Shown here one piece after another: positions 1 to 5,239 of a stretch of 5,242 nucleotides of DNA; the stretch's first letter is position 1, and each line of letters begins with the position of its first letter. The DNA comes from Clostridia bacterium (GTDB lineage Bacteria; Bacillota; Clostridia; Christensenellales; UBA1242), in the NCBI GenBank assembly GCA_017473285.1, contig JAFULP010000065.1, forward strand, positions 1 through 5,242, in the 5' to 3' direction. A program made the translations under genes and the position numbers. The notes under the pieces were generated by a model, which had not been told where the DNA came from, searched no databases, and saw only the letters and a program-made list of their open reading frames with translations.

Positions 1-96
1 AAAAAGAAAGAACTAGAAGTATTAAACTTATATAGTTCTAAAATAAAAACTGTTGCAATTAAAATGAGAATATGCAGAATTAAATCAAACTATTGA
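1..96 (+). other. Lead-in region; possible 3' end of an upstream ORF
   Basis: Frame 1 is open from the window edge for 31 codons and stops at TGA 94-96. The other two forward frames stop at 14-16 and 33-35. The open stretch is rich in Lys and Ile and matches no family I recognise, so it may be the C-terminal tail of a gene that begins outside the window, or chance openness in AT-rich DNA. Its stop lies inside the -35 box of the tsaE promoter, so any upstream gene would end just as the next transcription unit begins. I see no terminator hairpin or RNA gene here. Confidence 0.2.
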
Positions 97-121
97 CAAT
101 TTGCTCCAATTAAATTACAAT
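93..121 (+). promoter_or_regulatory. Sigma70/SigA-type promoter of tsaE, probably leaderless
   Basis: A perfect -35 box TTGACA (93-98) is followed by exactly 17 nt and the -10 box TACAAT (116-121, five of six consensus bases). A housekeeping sigma factor would start about 7 nt downstream of the -10 box, at position 128, which is the A of the tsaE ATG. No purine-rich Shine-Dalgarno sequence lies before that ATG. The box matches are seen directly; the start point and leaderless transcript are inferred from spacing. Confidence 0.8.
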
Positions 122-127
122 ATAACT

Positions 128-538
128 ATGAAAGTTATTGTAAAAAGTATTGATGAAACAAATGCCTTGGCGCAAGATTTTGGCAAGGACTTACATATTG
201 GCGATGTTGTGCTTTTAAGCGGAGATTTGGGTGCAGGTAAAACCACTTTTACACAATTTGTGTTTAAATATCTAGGCGTGCAAGGGGTGATTAACAGCCC
301 TACTTTTGCCGTGCTTAAAACTTATGAGGCAAACGGTATTACGCTTAACCATTTTGACGCATATCGCATCAATACGCCCGAGGCAATTGAGTGTGGCTTT
401 GATGAAGTGATTTCCAGCCGTGAAGGGATTACATTTATTGAATGGTCGCAAAATATTGCCGAACTTTTGCCAAGCGATTGCATCAAGGTTGATATTACAT
501 TGTTGGGCGAAGATAGAGTGTTTGAAATAACTAAGTAG
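128..538 (+). CDS. tsaE: TsaE, ATPase for tRNA threonylcarbamoyladenosine (t6A37) synthesis
   Basis: This 136-residue P-loop ATPase drives the cycle of the bacterial TsaB-TsaD-TsaE complex, which transfers threonylcarbamoyl to A37 of ANN-decoding tRNAs in the cytoplasm. Family features in order are the N-terminal eT.a...g motif (about residues 9-18), Walker A GDLGAGKTT at 32-40, SPTF at 57-60 (switch-like segment), HFDAYRI at 75-81 (the family's H-x-D-x-YR motif) and FIEWSQNI at 103-110. The length is typical for the family. The frame also opens with a TTG at 101, but I chose the ATG at 128: the protein then starts at the family's usual N-terminus, and the 101 codon lies inside the promoter spacer. 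The gene ends 7 nt before tsaB-rimI and is probably co-transcribed with it. No key residue appears to be missing. Confidence 0.95.
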   Translation: MKVIVKSIDETNALAQDFGKDLHIGDVVLLSGDLGAGKTTFTQFVFKYLGVQGVINSPTFAVLKTYEANGITLNHFDAYRINTPEAIECGFDEVISSREGITFIEWSQNIAELLPSDCIKVDITLLGEDRVFEITK

Positions 539-541
539 GAG
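537..541 (+). promoter_or_regulatory. Ribosome binding site of tsaB-rimI
   Basis: AGGAG sits 4 nt before the ATG at 546 and overlaps the TAG stop of tsaE (536-538). It fixes the start of the fusion gene and suits translational coupling with tsaE. It contrasts with the absence of any such site before tsaE. Confidence 0.85.
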
Positions 542-545
542 AATT

Positions 546-1592
546 ATGAATTACTTATTAATTAATACCGCAAATGAAGAATTGGTGATAGTGCTATACA
601 AGAATGGCGAGATTTTTGCATGCAACGAGCGTATGGTAAAAAAACATAACGAAGTGTTGTTGCCAAAACTTGAAGAATTGTTGGTTAAGGCAAATGTGCA
701 ACTAAAAGATATTGACGAATTTGGCGTGGTTATAGGTCCGGGCTCATTTACTGGCATTCGTGTAGGTATTGCCACAATCAAGGCGTTTAAAGATGTGTTT
801 AATAAGCCAGTTAGAGCGATTAGCAATTTAGAGTTGTTATATCAAATTGTTAAAAATGCGGGATTAGATGTGTCGGCAGTTGCTATTGAGGGCAGTTTAA
901 ATAGTTACTTTGTTGGCAAGGTCGAAAATAATAAAATTAATATTTATGAGCGCAACTTAACAAAGGATGAATTAATGGCTGTAAGCGATAATAATCAAGT
1001 TGCATTTTACACTAATTCACACAACTATCAGCCTTCAATTTGTGTAGAATTTGACAATCAAGCGTTTGTGCAAGCATTTTTAAATAGCAATAGTTACGAC
1101 TTAACGCCTATTTATTATCAATTATCGCAAGCCGAAAATGACAAGATTGCAAACTCTAATTTAATAATTCGTGAAGCGGAAATGTGGGATATTAAAGCGA
1201 TTAGCGAACTTGACAAAAGTAATTTTACTTCATCGTGGGATAATAATATGTTGGAAAGTATACTATTTAGCAAATCTAACCGTATATATGTAGCTGAAAT
1301 AGAACAACAAGTAATTGGCTTTGTGGTGGCGGAAAATGATATTGATGAGTATAATATAAGTCGTGTGGTGGTGGATAAAAACTTCCGCAACCACGGCGTT
1401 GGTAGTAAACTTATTTCGTATATTGAAAACTTGGCAAAACGAAGCCAAATGAATGTTAGTCTTGAAGTAAGCGTTAACAACTTTACCGCTAAAACTTTGT
1501 ATGAAAAGTTGGGCTACACTTTGCGCCGTGTTAGAAAAGAGTATTATAAAGACAAAAGCGATTGCTTGGAAATGGTAAAAATGTTTAATTAA
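546..1592 (+). CDS. tsaB-rimI: TsaB-RimI fusion: t6A complex subunit plus GNAT N-acetyltransferase
   Basis: This 348-residue protein carries two complete modules. Residues 1 to about 197 are TsaB, the ASKHA-fold partner that dimerises with TsaD: N-terminal LLINTAN (4-10) and the signature GPGSFTGIRVG (64-74), ending in the PIYYQLSQAE segment (188-197) that closes many TsaB proteins. Residues about 206-348 are RimI, a GNAT acetyltransferase of the ribosomal-protein-S18 N-terminal alanine type. It has the acetyl-CoA pyrophosphate loop RNHGVG (281-286), LEVSVNN (306-312) with Glu307, YEKLGY (319-324) with Tyr319, and the C-terminal YYKDKSD.LEM segment. Glu307 and Tyr319 have the same 12-residue spacing as E. 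coli RimI Glu103 and Tyr115, its proposed catalytic base and acid. The two genes are often neighbours and TsaB/RimI fusions are known; here the reading frame runs through without interruption. tsaD, which often follows, is missing. The true substrate of RimI in such bacteria is uncertain. Confidence 0.93.
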   Translation: MNYLLINTANEELVIVLYKNGEIFACNERMVKKHNEVLLPKLEELLVKANVQLKDIDEFGVVIGPGSFTGIRVGIATIKAFKDVFNKPVRAISNLELLYQIVKNAGLDVSAVAIEGSLNSYFVGKVENNKINIYERNLTKDELMAVSDNNQVAFYTNSHNYQPSICVEFDNQAFVQAFLNSNSYDLTPIYYQLSQAENDKIANSNLIIREAEMWDIKAISELDKSNFTSSWDNNMLESILFSKSNRIYVAEIEQQVIGFVVAENDIDEYNISRVVVDKNFRNHGVGSKLISYIENLAKRSQMNVSLEVSVNNFTAKTLYEKLGYTLRRVRKEYYKDKSDCLEMVKMFN

Positions 1593-1677
1593 CAAAGCAA
1601 ATATTAAAATAAAATGAAATAAATTTAAATTAAATAATAATAAAATCAAATAAAATATATTAAATTGTTTTTGGTCG
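1593..1677. other. Convergent intergenic gap, almost pure A/T
   Basis: This 85-bp gap separates the converging tsaB-rimI and Mur ligase stops. From 1601 to 1666 I count only two G/C bases, and the plus strand is strongly A-biased, so a transcript running out of the Mur ligase gene would be U-rich. There is a short AT palindrome (AATTTAAATT, 1622-1631) but no GC stem of an intrinsic terminator. Termination of both operons presumably occurs in or near this gap by a mechanism I cannot identify. Confidence 0.6.
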
Positions 1678-3294
1678 TTAATTGTACTCGTCTGGCAAGT
1701 CGTTTAGCAATAGTAATACATGATTTTTATTAAGCAATTTAGTAAATAATTGCTTTGCAACATTTAGCGTGTTTACAATGTAGGCACGCTTTTTTGTTGA
1801 TGGTAACACATTGGCGATGTTTATTTTTTTAATATTTTGTTCGCCTACTTTGATGTACTGTTTTGATTTTGTAATCTTACTATACAAATTATTTGTGGTT
1901 ACATAAAATTGCTCAAAATTATTTAATTTGCTAACAAGGGCTTTACGATTGGTTTTACCTACAATGATTACTATGTCTGCTACTTGGGAAAGCATTGAAG
2001 ATAAATTTTGATTTAAGTCAAATTGTTTTTTACCGCCTTCAATAATTCCGGGAGTGCAAACTACTTTTGATTTGTTGATTTGATTTAACACTTTTAATGC
2101 TTGGCGAGCACTATCAATGCTACAATTGTAACTATCATCAATGATATCGATGTGTGATTTGATATATTCCAATCTGTGTGGAGTAGGGGATAAATTAATT
2201 ATGGTTTGGATTGCTTGGTTAATGTCAACTTTAAGGTGTAAGGCAAGGTCTAGGGCAAGCAATATATTTGTTACATTATGTTCGCCAAGCAATTTAGTGT
2301 GGCAAGGGTACACATTGTTGTCGTAATGGATGTCAAAATATGTGATATAATTTGCAATATGAATATTGGTTGCGTGTAGTTTACATTTGGTGCTAATCGA
2401 AACTTCGCTTTTTTCTCCAACCTTTTCATCATACATTTGTTTGACCAAAGTGTTGTCAATATTGTATGTACAATAATTATCCTTTATGTAATCGGGTAGT
2501 TCTTTTTTGGTTAAATATACATTTTGCTCGGTTTTAAATGTTTCAAGGTGTTGCTGGCTTACGCTGGTGATGATTGCTTTGCTTGGGTTAATGAGATTGC
2601 AAATTTGCTTAATATCGCCCACTTTTCGTGCACCCATTTCGCATATAAAAATTTGCGTTTGTGGGGTTAAAAAGTTGTTAATTGCAATGATTGCACCTTT
2701 GGTTGTGTTTTGATTTTTTTGCGTTGTAATTACTTGATATTTTGTGCTTAACAAATTGTTCAAAATTTCTTTTACCGAAGTTTTACCGTTGCTTCCAGTA
2801 ATGCCAATAGTGATTAGATTTTTATTGCTTTCAAGTTTTAAGATTGCGTTGTTTAAAAGTTTATTGTTTAGTTTATATTTATATACATCTATCGTGTCAA
2901 CCAGCATTAACCACAACGGGCAAATTAGGCAAAATATAAATAGTAGATATTTGTTGGCAAACCAAAAGGGGATGGATGTAATCAAATTTAAAACAAATAA
3001 TCTAAACACTCTTGGTGTGAAAATAAATTTAATTTTCTTCTTTTTAATTAAAAATAAAAACAATATTAAAATATTTAAAATAAATAAAATTAAATTAAAA
3101 ATATTTAAATTATTGCTTATTTTAAGCAAATTTAACAATATTTGAACAATTAAAATTAAATTTAAAATAATTATTAATTTATTTTTAAATAAATATTTTA
3201 AATATCGTGATTTGTAATATCCTTTCCATTGAAAATAGTGCATACAACATACAAAATAAACAATTTGAAAAATAATTGCAATTGTGCTAACCAT
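1678..3294 (-). CDS. Membrane-anchored MurF-like Mur ligase
   Basis: This 538-residue protein has a MurF-type ligase core behind an N-terminal membrane domain. Predicted helices lie near residues 3-20, 38-57, 65-83, 98-112 and 114-132. Lys/Arg-rich loops at 24-39 and 84-97 predict an outside N-terminus and a cytoplasmic catalytic part. Core motifs are the ATP loop GITGSNGKTS (164-173), EMGARKVGDI (219-228), HLETF (249-253), TKKEL (262-266) with Lys263 aligned by eye to the carbamylated lysine, LGEHNVTN (336-343), TPHRLE (371-376), IDDSYNCS (385-392, the MurF DDSYNA motif) and TPGIIEGG (414-421). MurF ligates D-Ala-D-Ala to UDP-MurNAc-tripeptide using ATP. The usual MurF N-terminal nucleotide-substrate domain (about 80-100 residues before the P-loop) is absent; the membrane helices stand in its place. 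The best reading is a MurF or MurF paralogue acting at the membrane, supported by the adjacent hydrolase and ddl. I leave the symbol blank because substrate and redundancy with a classical MurF are unknown. The start is set by a strong ribosome site. Confidence 0.85.
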   Translation of the reverse strand: MVSTIAIIFQIVYFVCCMHYFQWKGYYKSRYLKYLFKNKLIIILNLILIVQILLNLLKISNNLNIFNLILFILNILILFLFLIKKKKIKFIFTPRVFRLFVLNLITSIPFWFANKYLLFIFCLICPLWLMLVDTIDVYKYKLNNKLLNNAILKLESNKNLITIGITGSNGKTSVKEILNNLLSTKYQVITTQKNQNTTKGAIIAINNFLTPQTQIFICEMGARKVGDIKQICNLINPSKAIITSVSQQHLETFKTEQNVYLTKKELPDYIKDNYCTYNIDNTLVKQMYDEKVGEKSEVSISTKCKLHATNIHIANYITYFDIHYDNNVYPCHTKLLGEHNVTNILLALDLALHLKVDINQAIQTIINLSPTPHRLEYIKSHIDIIDDSYNCSIDSARQALKVLNQINKSKVVCTPGIIEGGKKQFDLNQNLSSMLSQVADIVIIVGKTNRKALVSKLNNFEQFYVTTNNLYSKITKSKQYIKVGEQNIKKINIANVLPSTKKRAYIVNTLNVAKQLFTKLLNKNHVLLLLNDLPDEYN

Positions 3295-3298
3295 ATAT

Positions 3299-3305
3299 CT
3301 CCTTT
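3299..3305 (-). promoter_or_regulatory. Ribosome binding site of the Mur ligase gene
   Basis: Read on the minus strand, AAAGGAG stands 4 nt before the ATG at 3294 and touches the TAA stop of the hydrolase gene (3305-3307). The hydrolase-to-ligase gap is only 10 nt, which supports one operon and translational coupling. Confidence 0.88.
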
Positions 3306-4018
3306 TAACAATTTAAAAATTTATCACAACACTCAACAAACAATTCACTATGCGATAGATAGCAAAAGTGAGTTCCACGTTTTATGATTTTGTATTCAAT
3401 GTCAGGTTTTAGTTTTTTAAAAATTTTAAACATCTTAATCGGTGTTGCGGTGTCGTTGGTTCCCCAAAACAAAAAGGCGGGACACTTAAGTAAGTTAATA
3501 TAATTGGTTAAATCTTTGTTGACAATGTTTTTAAAAGTTTGGCGATTTGTGTTGGATAAATTTAAATAGTCGTTGGACGCAAATTTTTTAAAAAACTCAG
3601 GGTGTCGTTTTAGAAGTAGTGAGTGAAAATTGTTGGTTAGTTTTTTAAAAAAGTTTGGTTTAAGTTTAATTCCCGCCCCACCAGCGATTACAATCTTTTT
3701 AATATCAATCACAGTAGCAAGCATCAAACTAACCCTAAGCCCAAAACTGTGACATATTATATAAATATTGGTGATGTTTAATGACTTAAGCAAGGTCAAT
3801 ACAATTTCCCTATAATCGTACATATCAAGTGTGGAAATGGTGTCATCGTAAGGTGGTAGGGATACGCTTAGAATGTTGTAGCGAGATTTAAATATTTTTT
3901 TAATTTTGGCAAAACTATCCTTATTTCCGCCCCAACCGTGTAGAAGTAAAATAGTGATGGGATGATTGTTGAAAGAATATTCATACTCAATTGCGTGGGT
4001 ATTGTATAGGAAAATCAT
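3305..4018 (-). CDS. Alpha/beta-fold serine hydrolase, substrate unknown
   Basis: This 237-residue cytoplasmic protein shows the alpha/beta hydrolase order. The oxyanion-hole motif LLLHGWGG is at 24-31, the nucleophile elbow CHSFG at 89-93 (Ser91), the acid in GTNDTATP at 186-193 (Asp189), and the catalytic histidine in GTHFCYL at 215-221 (His217). The elbow has Cys where the G-x-S-x-G consensus has its first Gly, a tolerated but less common change. The lid region (about 118-170) is Lys/Phe/Asn-rich. There is no signal peptide. The fold does not reveal the substrate; peptidases, esterases and amidases all share it. The gene opens the operon with the Mur ligase and faces ddl across a shared promoter region, so a role in cell-wall precursor metabolism is a reasonable inference, not something the sequence proves. 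The start has no Shine-Dalgarno site but puts the N-terminus at the family's usual distance from HGWGG. Confidence 0.85.
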   Translation of the reverse strand: MIFLYNTHAIEYEYSFNNHPITILLLHGWGGNKDSFAKIKKIFKSRYNILSVSLPPYDDTISTLDMYDYREIVLTLLKSLNITNIYIICHSFGLRVSLMLATVIDIKKIVIAGGAGIKLKPNFFKKLTNNFHSLLLKRHPEFFKKFASNDYLNLSNTNRQTFKNIVNKDLTNYINLLKCPAFLFWGTNDTATPIKMFKIFKKLKPDIEYKIIKRGTHFCYLSHSELFVECCDKFLNC

Positions 4019-4023
4019 GTTTT

Positions 4024-4032
4024 TATATATGC
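4024..4032 (-). promoter_or_regulatory. Probable -10 region of the hydrolase-Mur ligase operon
   Basis: Read on the minus strand, GCATATATA is followed by 5 nt (aaaac) and the ATG at 4018. Taking TATATA (4029-4024) as the -10 box puts the transcription start at or within a base of the ATG, so the mRNA would be leaderless. No good -35 match is seen at 16-18 nt, and no Shine-Dalgarno sequence is present. A longer leader from an unseen promoter upstream remains possible. Confidence 0.45.
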
Positions 4033-4061
4033 TTTTAACTATGTTTGAAGTTACTTTTGTA

Positions 4062-4094
4062 AAATCTAAAGAATTTAAACATATTTTAAGATTT
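4062..4094. repeat. Weak inverted repeat at the centre of the divergent region
   Basis: AAATCT (4062-4067) pairs with AGATTT (4089-4094), with two further A-T pairs inside after one mismatch. The centre, near 4078, is almost the midpoint between the divergent start codons, which suits an operator acting on both sides. In DNA this AT-rich, such a short repeat can arise by chance. Confidence 0.2.
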
Positions 4095-4119
4095 AATTTT
4101 CATAGTTTTTAAAATTTTT

Positions 4120-4128
4120 GCATATATA
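4120..4128 (+). promoter_or_regulatory. Probable -10 region of ddl
   Basis: GCATATATA is followed by 5 nt (caatt) and the ATG at 4134. Using TATATA (4123-4128) as the -10 box, TTCATA at 4099-4104 is a 4-of-6 match to a -35 box with an 18-nt spacer. The predicted start falls at the ATG, giving a leaderless transcript. There is no Shine-Dalgarno sequence. TACAAT at 4127-4132 is a better -10 match but would place the start inside the coding region. Confidence 0.45.
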
Positions 4129-4133
4129 CAATT

Positions 4134-5210
4134 ATGAAAAGATTACATATTATTTTTGGCGGAGCAAGTGTTGAACATGATGTGTCCATTGTGACCGCCC
4201 TACAAACATATAACACGCTAAAGGATAAATATAAAATTACGCTTTTGTATTGCTCGAAAGATAACGATATTTATGTCACCACCAAAACCACGCCCGCAGA
4301 CTATATTGATAAGGAACAATTGCTTAAAAAGAGCGTAAAAGTAGCAATATTTAATAAGGGCTTGTACAAAGTTTGTGGCAAAAAGTTAAAGTTGATTGAA
4401 AGTATTGATTGCGTGCTTAATTGTTGCCATGGCGGTGTGGGTGAAGATGGAAGTTTAAGGGCGGTGCTTGATTTTAATCAAATACCTTGCACAAGTGCAG
4501 GCGCAACTTCAAGCGGGGTATGTATGGACAAAGAATTTGCCAAACTTGTAGCCCAAAGCATCGATATACCAGTGGTTGAGTATATGGCTGTGAGTGAAAA
4601 TGGCAAAATAGACCTTGAAAAAGCGCAAAATTTGGGCAATAATTTGATTGTTAAGCCTTGCGGATTAGGTTCAAGTATTGGTGTGGTTAAAAGTGATATA
4701 ACTTGCCTTCAAGAAAATATTGATGTAGTGCTACATCTTGACAACAAGGTACTAGTTGAGCGTGAAATTAGCCCATTGGTTGAATACAATTGTGCGGTGG
4801 TGCGTGATGGCGAAAATTTGATTGTTAGCCAAATAGAACAACCTATAAATAGGAATGATATATTGAGTTTTGAAGACAAGTATATTTCGGTGGACAAAAC
4901 CAGAATACTTCCAGCGCAAATAGATAGCGAAAAAGAAAGTTTGATATATGATTATACCAAAAGGATATATAAGCACTTAAACTTAAATGGTGTGGTGCGT
5001 ATAGATTACTTGTATGACCAATCAAACGATACGATATATCTTAACGAAATTAATACCATACCAGGCTCGCTATCGTACTACTTGTTTGAAGGGTTGGGGA
5101 TAACATATACCAAACTTATGGATATAATAATAAACAACTCAAGTGTAAAGCCGTTGCAACCTTATTTTGCAAGTACAATACTTGAAAATTTAAAGCAAAT
5201 AGGGAAGTAA
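4134..5210 (+). CDS. ddl: D-alanine--D-alanine ligase
   Basis: This 358-residue ATP-grasp enzyme joins two D-Ala to make the dipeptide that MurF adds to the peptidoglycan precursor. Motifs in order are GGASVEHDVS (9-18, Glu14), CHGGVGEDGSLR (98-109), SAG (121-123), MDKE (131-134), IVKPCGLGSSIGV (172-184), VLVEREI (206-212), DKY (248-250), GVVRIDYL (286-293) and LNEINTIPG (303-311). Glu14, a Ser of the GSS loop (180-181) and Tyr250 match the Glu-Ser-Tyr triad of E. coli DdlB (Glu15, Ser150, Tyr216). The Tyr argues for a D-Ala-D-Ala rather than a VanA-type D-Ala-D-Lac ligase, which has His there. Asp291, Glu305 and Asn307 are the expected metal ligands. The loop after PG reads SLSYYLF, where E. 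coli has MTSHSLV, so the serine that holds the D-Ala carboxylate appears to be Tyr316. The length is normal. The start fits the family; no ribosome site is visible. Confidence 0.95.
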   Translation: MKRLHIIFGGASVEHDVSIVTALQTYNTLKDKYKITLLYCSKDNDIYVTTKTTPADYIDKEQLLKKSVKVAIFNKGLYKVCGKKLKLIESIDCVLNCCHGGVGEDGSLRAVLDFNQIPCTSAGATSSGVCMDKEFAKLVAQSIDIPVVEYMAVSENGKIDLEKAQNLGNNLIVKPCGLGSSIGVVKSDITCLQENIDVVLHLDNKVLVEREISPLVEYNCAVVRDGENLIVSQIEQPINRNDILSFEDKYISVDKTRILPAQIDSEKESLIYDYTKRIYKHLNLNGVVRIDYLYDQSNDTIYLNEINTIPGSLSYYLFEGLGITYTKLMDIIINNSSVKPLQPYFASTILENLKQIGK

Positions 5211-5222
5211 TATATACTTAAA

Positions 5223-5239
5223 TAAACTAATAAAGTTTA
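5223..5239 (+). terminator. Possible weak hairpin after ddl
   Basis: TAAACT (5223-5228) and AGTTTA (5234-5239) form a 6-bp, almost all A-T stem with an AATAA loop, starting 12 nt after the ddl stop. An outer TACT/AGTA pairing (5215-5218 with 5239-5242) is an alternative extension. The window ends before any U-tract could be seen, and the stem is too weak to call a terminator with confidence. Confidence 0.2.

Larger units (their letters stand above)
4024..4128. repeat. Mirrored promoter-proximal motifs in the divergent region
   Basis: The 9-mer GCATATATA occurs at 4120-4128 on the plus strand and at 4032-4024 on the minus strand, each exactly 5 nt before a start codon. CATAGTT also occurs upstream of each (4101-4107 plus; 4043-4037 minus), but at different distances from the 9-mer (12 and 4 nt). 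The two 9-mers are symmetrical about position 4076, the middle of the 115-bp intergenic region. This may reflect matched core promoters or a binding site for a shared regulator. Confidence 0.5.

Noticed and set aside
101..127. Upstream TTG start for tsaE, adding nine residues
   Set aside because: The TTG lies in the spacer between the -35 and -10 boxes, has no ribosome site, and the added residues do not fit the TsaE N-terminus. The ATG at 128 does.
1263..1649. 128-codon minus-strand ORF opposite rimI
   Set aside because: It is antisense to the intact RimI domain, whose motifs are all in the plus frame, and shows hydrophobic low-complexity sequence without family motifs.
2744..3145. 133-codon plus-strand ORF opposite the Mur ligase gene
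   Set aside because: It is antisense to the membrane and P-loop coding region, consists largely of low-complexity Lys/Ile/Phe/Asn sequence, and has no recognisable domain. It is a shadow of AT-rich coding DNA.
4041..4112. 23-codon plus-strand ORF just upstream of ddl, a possible leader peptide
   Set aside because: It has no ribosome site, overlaps the promoter region of the opposite operon, shows no attenuator hairpins or run of regulatory codons, and is short enough to be chance.
4134..5210. Vancomycin-resistance type D-Ala-D-Lac ligase (VanA/B)
   Set aside because: Tyr250 stands where VanA has His, and no vanH, vanX or vanRS genes are nearby. An ordinary D-Ala-D-Ala ligase is the better call.
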